Shown here: piece after piece, positions 13,427-25,167 of the stretch
How the letters are laid out: each line of letters begins with the position of its first letter
How positions within the stretch are numbered: the stretch's first letter is position 1
Assembly (NCBI GenBank): GCA_032821775.1
Contig: JAVLRN010000012.1
Location: forward strand, 558,001-622,000
Source of the DNA: Sanguinoderma infundibulare
Taxonomy: Eukaryota; Basidiomycota; Agaricomycetes; Polyporales; Polyporaceae
Length of the DNA: 64,000 nt
Direction: 5' to 3'
The notes under the pieces: generated by a model
What the model was told of the DNA's origin: nothing
Seen by the model: the letters and a program-made list of their open reading frames with translations, nothing else
Database searches by the model: none
Made by a program: the position numbers and the translations under genes

Positions 13427-16400
13427 TCATCTCCTCCTCGTCCTCGAACTCCCCGCGCTCGTCGTCCTCGGACGGAGTCTCTCCTCCCCCTCGTCCGCCA
13501 CCACGCCCTCGACGTACCCCTCGCCCATAAATACTGGCGGACCCGCCCCTCCGCCCCTCGCGAGAAAGCCCCTCTTGGTGCTTCCTATCCCCCGTGCGAC
13601 AAGGTGCCCGCTCTCCAGGTCCTCCTCAGGCTCGCTCGGAGGCTGCTGCGGCTCGTCCGACGACTCTCGCCACAGGCTGTCTCCCGCCCTCCTCAGCTCT
13701 TCGTCAAGCGTCAGCCGTCGCTTCGCGTGGTTCGACATCCTTGAGCTCGGCCTCTCCCCGTTCACGTTCACCTCCGTTTGGGCCTCCGCCTGAGCTTGAG
13801 CTTGAGTATTCGACAGCGACCGACTCCGATTAAGCGGGACGGAAACAGAGGCAGGAGCCGAAGCTGCGCTCTTCCCTCTCGAGCCCGATATTCGAGAAGG
13901 CCCGGCAACAGGCATCTCCTCGTCAAACAGGCTCCCGCCCATCCCCTCGGGCCTCGACCGCGCCATGAGCAGCGGGTCGTCGCTGTCCGATCCTCCATCC
14001 CGCGGCGGCGGAATGTAATTCGGATTCGGCACCCGGCGCGGCAACATACTCGGTGCAGGAACCTTTGTAAATTTCGCCCGTCCAGGCGGCTTCGGCTTCA
14101 CCGGCGACCTCGACGGCATCGGGCTCTTCGGGATTCGACGCGCGAACGCACTCTTCTTCCCCGTCTCCGTCTCCGCTGGTCCGTCTCCCTCTTCCTCTGG
14201 TTCCGGTTCCCATTCAGGGCTCGGACGGGGAGGGGGAGACGGGGAGGGCTGGCGTTTCCCCTTTGGCTTCGGCTTTGGTTTTACATTCGGCGGTGTGTCT
14301 AGTGCGTCAACGTCGATGATCTCAGGCTCCTCGCGCAGTTGCGGCTCAGGTTCCCTTGGCAGCAGCACCATATTCGCACCGTGGTCGGAAGGCGTGTCCG
14401 GCGGCTTGTCTTCGCTATGTCCGCTCTGATCGTTCTCGTTGTCCGAGCACAGTGACGGAGTGGTGATGTCTGTCGACGCACGTGTTGGCCAAATCCGCAG
14501 CGGAGCGTTCAGTTTCGAACGCGATGTGCGCGAGCGAGACGTCGAAGGCACCGTGTCGAACAAGATCGAGTGGGAGGCCGACGACTGAGAAGAGGTGGAA
14601 GCTGCAGACTGGGAACTAGGAACCGACTCCTGAGAACCCGACGCAGCAGAAGATTGGGAGTCGGACGACTGTGACGACTGAGAACTCGACGCCGACGAAG
14701 ACGATTGTGACGACTGCGAGCTGGACCCGAACGAGGAACCGCCAGTGATGTTCGAGCGGACAAATGACGTCTCGCGCCGCTTCGAAGGGCCAGCTGTGGG
14801 ATCAACACCATGAGCCATCCTCGACAACACGACACTAGAATCGCACTCACCAACAGTCTCATCCGCAACCTCCCTCTTCCTCTTCTCGCCAATGAATACC
14901 CTCGCCGCGACACCAGTATCGAACGACATGTCGCCCATAATCGCTGCCCGCCTTGCCTCGCTGACTCCGCTCGCCCTCGCCTCCCCAGCGATGTCCCCCG
15001 CAGCAGACGGCGGAAAAAGCGGCGGGCCCATAGACCCGGTCGGCCCCCCGACTTTACGCAACCGGACGGTCTTCATCTCGCGCAGGAACGCTGCCATCTT
15101 GTCTGACGGCACGTTGACCGTGGGCTGGCCTGCTTTCCGCGTGCGCGCCCCACTATACGCGACCGCGTTGATCGGGGCTTCGACCGGGGGAGCGGTATGC
15201 TTGAGGTTCGCCCGCGCAGACGCAAGGTACTTCGCTGTGTTCTTTGATGAAGCAGCAGTCGGCGCATGGACACGCATATGGGGTGGCGGCGGCGGTGGGG
15301 GAGGCGGAGGCATCATAGTCTTCAAGGCGAGCTACAGGTAGATCGCAGCTAAGTGTCATCCGTCCAGGGAATTAATGTCAAAACGCACCTCCGCTTGCAG
15401 ACGAGCAACCTCTTCTTCGAGCATACGGATCCGCCGCTTGTCCCTCTCGCGCTCCCCGTCATCCCTCTCGTGCGCATTCCGCGCGTGATCCTCCATCGCC
15501 TCCCGTAGCTCCTTCTCCTTCCCTCGCACCCTGATCTCGCCCGAGGTATCCCATGCACGTTCTTTGCCCTTCCTGGAAGCCAACCGCGCAGTCGGTTCCG
15601 ACGGTTCAGGCTCGGGCTCTTCAATAGACCTTGAATTGCTCGATGCCCGACCGGAGGCATCATGCCGCGACGAATCCCGTTCGCGCGAAGGCCCGGAATG
15701 ATCTCTGACCACCGATTTATCTCTCGCAAGGCTTCTCGAACGCCCACGACGAGGTGACGGCTCGGATGTCGACACAATCGGTTGATCTGGTTGCTGTTCC
15801 TCCTCCGGGCCTTCCTCGATCACTGGTGGGGGCGAAGGCGTGCGACGGCGAGGAGCAGCACGTTTGTAGGGCGTATCGGGCACCATTGAGGAGGATCGCT
15901 CGAAGAATGAGCCCGGCATAGTCGGGAACGGGAGGGAATTTCGTGTGGATTTTGGTGTCGGGGGCGGAGGCATCGATTTCGGGGGAGGTGGGGGAGGCAT
16001 CAGCTCCGAAGGATCTTCGATGCCTTCTTCAGTTTCGTACGTGTAGTCTTCCCGAAAATGGGTGGGACGTACCCGCGACAGTCCTCCTGGACGCTTTCTT
16101 TGCGCGTTCGGGGGACCGCGGTTGGGGTTCAGGTTCAGGCTCATCGGCATCGTCAACGTCAACCACCTCCCCGCGTTCGACGCTCTTCGCGACAGCATCG
16201 CGTCTCTTCTTGAAGGGCTTCGGTAGAGGTCTCACCTGCAACTCATCTGCACTCGCATTAGTTTGACCCGACCACCGCATTTCCCCCGCACAAGCACGCA
16301 AACTCACCGTCCTCGTCATCAGCAGCCTCTCTCTCCGACGACCTTTCCCTCTCCGGCTCCGGCTCCCTCTCATCCCTCTCCTGCACAATCAGCATCTTCT

Positions 16401-16808
16401 TCTTCCTAGCCCTCTGAGCGCGCTCGCCCTCGTCCTCCTCGCGCAAGCGCCTCTTCGCCCGCGCCCGCCCGTTCTCGACCTCGCTCTGCTTCACACGCTT
16501 CGCCCGTCTCTCTCGTTCCCTCTCCCGCCCGCTCCTGCCCTCCCTCCCCTCCTCGAGCTCTCTCCTCCTCTTCCAATCGAGCGTCACGCGCGAGCTCGAC
16601 GCTTCCGGCTGCGTCTGTATCCGTGTGCGGGTCCGTTCAGAAATCAGCACAAGAAGCGCGCGTGACATCTGCAGATCTCACTCACGTTCTGGTGCACATC
16701 CCCGCCTGTCGCGGCGGTGACGAACGACTCAATCTCGCGCGACACAAAGCTCAAGGCGGACGCGAACAGTCCAGGCGCGGCGGGAGGATCGCGGGGCCGC
16801 GGGGGCAT
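13427..16808 (-). CDS. Uncharacterised low-complexity protein: coiled coil, poly-Pro, WH2-like motif
   Basis: Minus-strand gene starting at 16808 (MPPRPRDPPAAPGLFASAL) and ending at 13427. Order of regions: a short N-terminal exon; a highly charged Arg/Glu-rich exon (LDWKRRRELEEGREG); Pro-rich stretches (SELMPPPPPPKSMPPPP); a coiled coil (RRIRMLEEEVARLQAE) whose exon splices at about 15392/15335 to LALKTMM followed by about 10 prolines; then DKMAAFLREMKTVRLRKVG, resembling a WH2 actin-binding motif; a long Ser/Gln-rich stretch (about 14590-14730); and a Pro/Ser/Arg-rich tail. No catalytic domain is visible. Coiled coil, then poly-Pro, then WH2-like is the order used by actin-nucleation-promoting proteins, but that is inference from short motifs. 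Splices in the 16.2-16.3 kb part are less certain. Confidence 0.6.
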
Positions 16809-17265
16809 CGTGTAGTCAAAGGTGGGGGAAATGGAACAAGGTGTTGAACACAAACATGCGTCAACAACGCCCAAGTGGCTGCTTCCCACGGCACGCGTCG
16901 CGCGGCCGGCGCTAGTCGCGTCTTGTCTCTGAAACCACCTCTGGAAGACGCAATCCCAATTCGCACACAAGAGTCAAACAGCTCCGCCGTGGAGCTTGTC
17001 ATGTTAGTGGGAGCCATACTAATACATAAAGGTCATCCGGGTCGAGGGGAGGCCAAAGTAAAGATGCCAGACTCGTCGCAGTCATAAGTTAGCATGTAGT
17101 ACACTGTAGCCATGCACGAGTATCCGAACGCGATTTAAGAAAAAGCCATCTCCAACAGGTGTCCATGTCCTATCCTTCACACCCATCAGCAAGATTGAAC
17201 TCGAGATACAACAGCTGCAACGGGTCCGTCCAACTTTCTCCTCCCTGTGGGCAGCCGCCTACCTC
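16809..17265. other. Intergenic, no gene seen
   Basis: It carries the promoter of the minus-strand low-complexity gene (ends at 13427) and the 3' flank of the MARVEL-like gene. No exon was supported on either strand. Confidence 0.35.
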
Positions 17266-18951
17266 TTACCTGTACCCGCCGTAAGACGAGTAACCGGGTG
17301 GAGGGGCACCGCCAGCGGGCGGTGTCGTGTTGCCACTTGGAGCACCAGCGATGGATGCTCGCACAGCAGCGTAGGGGTCCGCGTATTGCATCGTCCGGCT
17401 GACGCGCGGCTGATCGTCCGCATACGGGTTGGTCGAAGAGAACCCGCCGGCAAAGCCTGTGGGCGCGGGGTCGGAGAATGCTCCATACGCATCGATGCTC
17501 GGGCGACTGGCAGGTTGCGTGCGCTCGAAAGCGGGCGCGGACGGGGACTGATATGCAAGGTTGTTGCTCGACGCATTTGTTGGGACACCAGACAGACGGT
17601 TCGCATCGCTGAAGGGGGAGTAGGAAGTGTTTCCGTGGTCCGAGTACCGCTTGCCGGCCTCCTCGTCAGAGCCTTCGTCCTCATCGCGGTCGCCTGCACG
17701 TTCATAGATGGATCCTTCGGACTGTTCCACAGGGTGGGTAAAGGGGGGATCGCGCGGGCGAGTATTCTTCCCGTTACGCCAGTCCATGATGGTCAGAGTG
17801 AGCGAGCAGCACCAGAAAACTAACCAATCGTGAGCTGGACGTGACCACGAAGCGATCTACAGGAAGCCTACCGAACACGAGCCAGAAGAAGATGGCCGCC
17901 GCCTTCTTGGTACTGCAGAAACCACTCAGTCCTTTCTGGAAATCCGATCCGAGGCTGGCATGGGGATCCTTGCTTGCATCTTTGCACCCAGCTTCTGTCC
18001 ACGCGGAGATTGTGACAATAAAACTAGACAAAGATGAGACTCTCGGAAGCGAACAGGACAGGGACAGTCAAACTCACGCGATCAGTAGGCTAACTGCCGT
18101 CCCAGCACCGGACAGGATGAACCCAACGCGTACTTCTCGGAGCAAGCGAGCAAGGCGTGCGCCTCTATCGTACTTTTCGTATACGACGGGCACCAAGAGG
18201 ATGAATAGCGAGTAGAAGATGCCAGCGACGCTGATGAAGATGGCAAACCCGCTCAGACCGGCTAAACGGGAAGACGATCAGGGATCAGCGCGTGCATGCC
18301 ACTACAAAGCAACGGGTCTCGCTTACATGGACCAACTTTCCACTTTTGTTGGAACGCTGCTGCGCCGGCCATGGTGCACATGGCGAGGAAGTTGAAGAAC
18401 ACTTGCGAGACGTGGAAGACGATGGCAGGCTTGGACACGATCATCTAAACGCGCAAACTGGCATGAGTATTTGGTTCGCAAGGGAGTGGGGACAGAGAAA
18501 TATGAACCCAAATCCATATCGTTGAAAGTAGAGGGATGAAGAGGAGAAATACGAGATATCCTCCTGTTTGGGTACTTTGTTCTGCAGTTTCTGCGGCAGT
18601 GACCATGGGCGGGGTGGAGAGAGTAAGGAAACATGAACCTTACGTAAGATTTGCAAGGGCGATCTCATGCCAGTCTCGGGCCTCCGCGATCTCGCGGACA
18701 CAGGTACCCGTGGTGAACAGCGCTCTCGAACTGAGCACGGAATGAAGGAGAACAGCGTCGCGTATGAACGGATGTGCGAGACGAAAGGGGGTATTGCACA
18801 ACACGATAAGGAGGTAAGAACTCACGTCATCCTCGAAGGGCACCATTCCGCCGCTACCGATCCCAGTGTTGGAGGATTGCATAGGTAGACTGTGCTTCTT
18901 CTCCGGGAAAACCTTCATGGCTGCATTCTGTATCGTGTCTAAAAGCGACAT
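17266..18951 (-). CDS. Four-span MARVEL-like membrane protein
   Basis: Starts at 18951 (MSLLDTIQNAAMKVFPEKK) and ends YGGYR-stop at 17266. Four hydrophobic segments occur in successive exons: GYLVFLLFIPLLSTIW; VFFNFLAMCTMAGAAAF; FAIFISVAGIFYSLFILLV with VGFILSGAGTAVSLLIAF; and KKAAAIFFWLVFG with LTLTIMDW. A soluble Ser/Pro/Gly/Tyr-rich tail of about 170 residues follows (starting NGKNTRPRDPPF). This is the plan of fungal MARVEL/Nce102-type plasma-membrane proteins; the family call is by architecture. The splice between exon 1 (ending PFEDD) and TAEQSTQTGG could not be closed with consensus sites without a 1-base change, so either a small exon was missed or there is an indel near 18.6-18.7 kb. 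Confidence 0.7.
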
Positions 18952-19862
18952 GTTGCTCTAGGTGCGATGGTGGCGATAGGGTGGTGTGGGGACGAGAGGT
19001 GGATGGGGTCGTGAGATGGAGCTACAGAGAAGTGTAGTCCGTCGTGAAAGTGTGGGCGTGCAGAGCGGCAGTCGTGGTGGATATAAGGAAAGTGGCCAGT
19101 GATTGGGATGATAGGTGGACACTGGGCAGTCTGCGGAAGGGGCAATGCACACAGAACAGCCTCGGCCAAGTTGCGCGGCGCTGCACGTCGTTCAGCGCGC
19201 TTTCATAAGCGATTTCTCCTTATTAGGCATCTACGCCAAGAGACGCAGTCCACACACGTCCGGCATCCCCGCCTGGCGCACTGAAAAACGTCATTGCGAT
19301 ACTTGCTCAACTCCTGGACATCTAGCATCCTTATTACTTCCAGCAAGAGGTGAGTAGGAGAGTTTACACATGCGGACTTAATCCAGGCGCCTGTTTTAGC
19401 CTCGTTGTTACGACGTTGCATACGACGCACATGAAACGATTACGTCTGTAGGTCTCGTGGCGTCCGACTGAGGCCGCAACGTGCAGCGCTGATGTATTCC
19501 TAGTGACCTTGAGCATTGGCCGTATGTAACCGTGTGTTGGCTTCGGTCCGAGGCGTTGCACGTTAAGCTTGGTGGGGTGGCTGTTCGGTGTAATAACAAG
19601 CACAAACAGTTCTAACGCCCACGGCCACGCTGGTCTGCCGAGCCCAGCATCAGCTGAACATCCACTGGTTCCGAGTTCCCAAACAGACCCTGGTCTTTGT
19701 GAGGTGCACAGTCCATCCCTGGTTTACTTTTGCCCATGGACTGCTCTGACGTCACACAGCTAAAAGGCCCCCCGAGTCGTCGGCTTTTAGTATCAAAAAC
19801 TCAATCAAAAACTCAGTACTCTTCAGTCAATGTCCTAACGGCGTGCCCGACAACCCCCACCA
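18952..19862. promoter_or_regulatory. Divergent intergenic region between MARVEL-like gene and bioDA
   Basis: The flanking genes point away from each other, so both promoters lie here. No coding exon was recognised on either strand; small open frames lack domain character. Confidence 0.45.
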
Positions 19863-22595
19863 ATGTCTCTGCTGTTCAAGAACCTGAGGATACACCAGGT
19901 TTTTGGTGCCAACACAGATGTTGGCAAGACTATCCTTACCTCAGCACTTGTCCGTGCCTCGGCAGCCAACGGTCACATCGTGCACTACCTCAAGCCTGTC
20001 AGCACCGGTCCCTTGTCGGACGCGGATGACGAGTAAGTCAGAAGCGACGCAGCGACGCTTCTATCTGGGCATTCATATAGCTGCGATCTAGACGTGTACT
20101 TGCTTTGGCCGGGCAGCACAGAAGCCGTGTGCGCAGCAAGTGTCTCTTCCGCTTCGATGATCCCGTCAGCCCACACTTGGCTGCGCGTCGTGCCAACGGC
20201 AGCCGTGGTCCGCAGGTAAACATTCGTGGTCCTACTAAACCTCTGCCGCTCGCTGACCTTTGCAATCTCCCAGAGAGTGGTGCCGACCGATGACGCATTC
20301 GTGAATGCAGTTGCGAGTCATGTTCGCAGTTGCGCGGAAAACGTCACTGCATATAGTCACATGTATGTCGAGACTGCAGGAGGTAAGAGATCGGGTTGCT
20401 TTGTACAGCCGCTGTTCGTTCCGTTCTCTCATTCAGCTTCGTCCGTATCCTGATGCTCGTCGCCAGGCGTTCATAGTCCAACATTATCCGGAACGACGCA
20501 GCTCGATGGCTATCGTCCTCTCTTCTTCCCAATTCTTTTGGTCGGGGACTCTAGACTCGGCGGAATATCTTCCACCATCGCCTCGTACGAAGCAATGCTT
20601 CTCCGAGGGTACATCATCGACGCCATCCTACTTTTCCGCGACGAGTACTACCGCAACTGGGAGTACTTAACTTCTTACTTCGCCGAACGCGGCATCCCCG
20701 TTATATCTGTCCAACCTCCTCCCGAGCGACACTCGGATCCTTCCAAGGATGCATCCCTCACAGAGGGTTACTACCAGGACCTCGTACCGTCCACGGGGGA
20801 CAGCTCCATCTTCGACGTCGTCAAACACTTAGACAACTGTCATGCCCGCCGCATCGCCGAACTCGACTCCGTGCCTCGTCGAACACTCAACTCGATCTGG
20901 TGGCCGTTTGTACAGCACGGACATGTGAACCACCAGGCAGACGTAAATGTCATCGACAGTGCTTGGGGCGATTTCTTCAGCATCTACAACGGACATCGAA
21001 TACCTTCCCAGCCAACACCTGCACCATCCCCACCTGATGCTCCTGCTTCGCGTAATCCTTCACTCCTCGAGCCGCAGCTCGATGGCTCCGCATCCTGGTG
21101 GACCCAAGCCCTTGGTCATTCCCACCCTTCGCTGACTCTCGCAGCAGCTCGTGCGGCTGGGCGATACGGACACGTCATGTTCCCTGAAGCATCGCATCTG
21201 CCTGCCCTCCAGCTCGCCGAACGTCTCATCCAGGACGGTCCAGGCAAGGGTTGGGCGTCGCGCGCATTCTTCTCTGACGACGGCTCCACTGGCATGGAGG
21301 TCGCGATCAAGATGGCCTTGCGAGCGTTCTCGGTCCGCGAAGCCGGCAAACTCGGAGCGCCGCGCAGGAAGGACTTGGGCATCCTCGGTTTGAAGGGCAG
21401 CTACCACGGGGACACCATCGGCGCCATGGACGCATGCGAGGACACCGGTGTGTATACTTGCGAGTGGCACGACGCGAAGGGGTACTGGTTCGATCCCCCA
21501 ACGGTCTCGATTCGGAAAGGCAGGACAGTCGTCAGCCTTCCCTCTGCCATCGCTGCGGAGGCGGAAGACGGCGAGGCGGACGTGGACACTGTATCATTGT
21601 CTTGGACGTACGACGTTGAGGAGCGCCTCCAATCTCCACTCGCAAACGTCTATCGCAAGTATATCCGCCAAACCCTCCAAAAGCTCAATGACGGCAACGG
21701 ACCGCGGATTGCCGCGCTCGTCCTCGAACCGCTCGTGATGGGCGCAGGCGGGATGATCTTTGTCGACCCACTCTTCCAACGCGTCCTCATCGACGCCGTC
21801 CGCGGCAACCCTTCCTCCCTATCCCCATCACCGCCGGAATGGTCCGGGCTCCCCGTCATCTTCGACGAAGTCTTCGTCGGCCTCTACCGCCTCGGCCTGC
21901 GCACCACACACCCCCTCCTCGGCACCCCACCCGACATCTCTGTGCACGCCAAAATCCTCACCGGTGGCCTCGTCCCGCTCGCGGTCACGCTCGCCTCGGA
22001 CTCGATCTTCCGCGCGTTCGTCAGCGACGACAAGGCCGACGCGCTCCTCCACGGTCATAGCTACACCGCGTACCCCGTCGGGTGCGAAGTCGCGCGCGCG
22101 ACGCTCGACATCGTGGACAAGCTCGCGGCGAGCGACGCGTGGGACGAGGCGCGGGAGAAGTGGAAGGTCCCCGAGTCCGAGGCTGCGAGGGAGACGGCGG
22201 TATGGAGCTTCTGGGACCCAGAGTTCGTGAATGTCGTGTCGCGCATGGACCAGATCGCGGAGGTCATGGCGTTTGGCACCCTGCTCAGTATCAAGGTCAA
22301 GGACGATGCAGGCGGTAAGGACTCCACAAAAGAATCGGCACGTCGTTTTTGCTCACGCATTCTGCTTCCAGGATATCTGTCGCACTCTGCGCGAGCGATT
22401 CTCGAATCCATCAGGACGGCCGTCCGGGCTGGCGACGATAGCCTCTCCCCGGCACCTGGCGGCTCGCCGTTCGGGATCCACTACAGGACGTTGGGCAACG
22501 TCGCATACTTTATGCTCAGCCTTAACACGCCTCCCAACGTCGTTCGGGCTGTCGAGGAGCGGGTGTGGAATGCTCTCCAAAGCTATGGCCGGTGA
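19863..22595 (+). CDS. Bifunctional dethiobiotin synthetase / DAPA aminotransferase
   Basis: Exons 19863-20032, 20092-20215, 20274-20382 and 20467-22595, the last holding a 57-nt intron (22315-22371), give 824 residues. The N-terminal part is a BioD domain with P-loop GANTDVGKT, then CLFRFDDPVSPHLAAR and YVETAGGVHSPTLSGTTQL. The C-terminal part is a class III PLP aminotransferase, BioA type: WWTQALGHSHPSLTL, FFSDDGSTGMEVAIKMALR, FDEVFVGLYRLG, the PLP-lysine motif AKILTGG and HSYTAYPVG. Together they turn 7-keto-8-aminopelargonate into DAPA and then dethiobiotin, two successive biotin steps. Fused BioD-BioA enzymes are known in plants and fungi. In this family it is usually mitochondrial; no presequence is obvious at this start. 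Confidence 0.95.
22315..22371 (+). other. 57-nt intron that keeps the frame if retained
   Basis: GTAAGG at the donor and CTTCCAG at the acceptor bound a 57-nt segment in the aminotransferase part of the biotin gene. It has no in-frame stop and a length divisible by three. Splicing joins GAC GAT GCA GGC G to GA TAT CTG, giving DDAGGYLSH. Retention would add 19 residues inside the enzyme. Confidence 0.75.
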
Positions 22596-22914
22596 TCTTC
22601 TGGTACCTGACTGCAAAGTATAGATTAACAAGTCAATAAGACTAACTACCCATCCAACTCTTCGCTGCAGGCCGGCCCTTCTCCCACTGGACGCGTCTTG
22701 ACTCGTACTTCCGGCGCACTCCCACTGTACCTGGAGTGTGCGGCCCGGGGTCACCGCGCACTATTACGATGCGGTCTCATGCGCGACGTACATCCTCGCA
22801 AATTCTCTAGAACTGGATAGTAGCTGATTAAACACTCCAACCTAACCTCGTTCAACCGGGAGGTCACAACGATTAGGCTCTTCCAGACACGTCTTGAAAG
22901 GTGCAACGATAACC
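22596..22914. other. Spacer after the biotin gene
   Basis: No exon, RNA gene or repeat was recognised. It lies between the biotin gene stop and the outer edge of the left duplication arm. Confidence 0.35.
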
Positions 22915-23379
22915 ATACACACATTCTAGAGCGAAGTAGGAGTACACGGCCACGACGGTCATACCATTCGGACGATGCGGAGGCGCGGAACCCACCTATA
23001 GTTCCGGTCCAGGTGATTTAGCGTGCAACTGCGGGGATGTGGATGCACAGTGCAACGGGGCCGCCTTCCTGAGGTTCTTTCGGGTTCCTTCCACTTCCTC
23101 CCAACCTCGAACGTCCACGTCCTCTCCACGTCTCCTCCGAGTCAGCTATCTGCGCGCCTCTTTAGCAGATCGCAGCTCCAAAGCTTCTGGCTCCAAAGCA
23201 GTCTGGATATGTTTATATCTATTGCGCACACGTGAAGGCGCCCGCAGACTAACTGCGCTAGCGCTGTCGTACATATACTGGTCTATGTTTGGGTGTCCCT
23301 ATCCCAAATCCACATAGTTTCCCATCGGCCCCTAATCCTTCATCCACCGCTCCTCGTCTGAACACCCCAAGATAACACG

Positions 23380-24532
23380 ATGACCTTGGACGCTGAAATT
23401 GGGAAGGGCGGCTATGCGCTCGACGAGACCCTGTACAACATTGACGAGCAGGCGCTCGAATTCATGAAAGCCGCAGTGGGGATCCAGGAAGAAGAAGAGC
23501 TCAAGAAGCACATCCTCGCTGTCCAAGCCGAAGCCTATGCGGTAAGGTTCAGCTTCTACCTCGTTGCCTTGTCATTGATGCCGAATTTGGCGTGCCCAGT
23601 TCCATCCCTATCCTTGCATACGGCGCTTTTCATTCATCCAGTAAGCCACAACCTCCTTGTAGATTGCACTATGAGACGAAGTTCTCCTGACATTATCGGG
23701 CACGCAGGTTGAAGCTTGCGCGTCTGCCAGCGTATCAACGTCTCTTGACTCTGGGCCAGGAACGCAAGGACCCGATCTTCCTCGACATAGGATGCTGCTG
23801 TAACCTTTCAAGTCTCCTCCATTGCTACCGCAGGGAACTGACAACGCAATTTTTAGTTGGAAATGACATTAGGAAGACCATCTTCGATGGCTTCCCGAAG
23901 GAAGGCGCCATCGCATCCGACTTGCACCCAGGTACGTTTCGGCACTAGTCCAGGTCGTCGCACCGCTAACACCGGACCGATGGCCGTTCGCAGAATTCTG
24001 GGACCTCGGACACAAGCTGTTCAAGTCCACTGTAGACACGTTCCCCATCCCTTTCCTCCCCGGGGACGCCTTCGACCCTGCGTTCCTCGAGGCGACAGGG
24101 CCCTTCTACAACCCGCCGAGCGATCCACGCCCTGACCTCTCCAGCATCAAGACGCTCAACCCCCTCCGTGGGCACGTCTCCGCGATCCACGCCTCGTCCT
24201 TCTTCCACCTCTTCGACGAGGAGAAGCAGCTCGAACTCGCCAAGTCCCTCGCCGGGCTCCTCTCGCCCGAACCGGGCTCGATGCTCTTGGGTGCGCACGG
24301 CGGCTGGCCGGAGAAGGGGCTGAGGACGGAGCGGCTGCGTCCGAACTCACACGGGATCACAATGTTCTGCCACTGTCCCGAGAGCTGGATCGAGCTATGG
24401 GACGGACAGGTCTTCGAGAAGGGGACGGTGGAGGTCGAGGCAGACCTCTTGGAGATCAAGAGGAATGACCTTGCACACATCTCGGAGGACACAAAGTTCT
24501 ATTACCTTCGTTGGTCTGTGACTCGGCTTTGA
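23380..24532 (+). CDS. SAM-dependent methyltransferase, copy A
   Basis: Five exons (23380-23541, 23600-23640, 23708-23799, 23857-23931, 23994-24532) give 302 residues. The start is MTLDAEIGKGGYALDETLY. The SAM-binding motif I reads PIFLDIGCCFGNDIRK, followed by GAIASDLHPEFWDLGHKLF with the acidic residue expected at the end of the second strand. This is the fungal class of small methyltransferases that includes secondary-metabolite O-methyltransferases of the AusD type; the substrate is unknown and no biosynthetic cluster is visible. It lies in the left duplication arm, and copy B (54759-55921, opposite strand) is its close relative: exons 3-5 are almost identical while exon 1 and flanks differ clearly. 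The ATG is the first in the exon and aligns with the start of copy B. Confidence 0.88.
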
Positions 24533-25167
24533 GGGAACAGTGACGCAGCGCTGTAGTAGAACGAGTGGGGTTAGTGCCGGACGAGCATTTCAACGTGAGT
24601 GGAGCCACTGACTGGCAGTCATGGCGGTGGGCTGACTTCCTGTTGAGCAGATGTCGCCCCATATGATTTCATAGGATGAACGTACGGATATTAGGTATTC
24701 AACTACGGCAATCTGCTCCATTATCTGTTTGCGTCTTGTCGACTCGAACCTTGAGCGAGCTTGGACGGGTCCTGCGGCTGAAACTGACGGATCCACCGTT
24801 CCAGTGAAGGTTGGCTTGTATGTGACGACTCTGTGGTACGTCAACTTGAACCTTGCTGACTTCTTGGTCATATTTCCTCGTATCGCAGCTTAGAGTGATC
24901 GCTGTAAATGTAGTGCCTAATCGCGCGATTAGAGCGGCGCACGGTACTGAAGGCCATGCGTGAGCGCATCCCTAGCGAACCGGGGTTGGTTATGCATCTT
25001 GTATGTCCGCCTATTCCTCGCTTGGCGCTCAGGGCTTACTATCCTTCTTTGGGGGGCATGGCCTTGGGATAACTTCGGGCATATCGGTCAACCGTCCGAT
25101 ACTTATCTTCGGCGTCTCCATTTCCTTTTCCGTCTTCAACCAACTGTATGCAAGCCGATCTAGGGTA
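24533..25167. other. Left-arm intergenic sequence between methyltransferase and insertion
   Basis: No gene. The sequence is homologous to about 54048-54758 on the other strand but clearly more diverged than the methyltransferase exons, with several indels. The copy at about 54590-54620 on the right contains an A-box-like TAGTTTAATGG, but no complete tRNA can be folded. Confidence 0.6.

Noticed and set aside
13358..13793. Plus-strand open frames opposite the low-complexity gene end
   Set aside because: They are shadows of the Ser/Pro/Arg-rich C-terminal exon on the minus strand.
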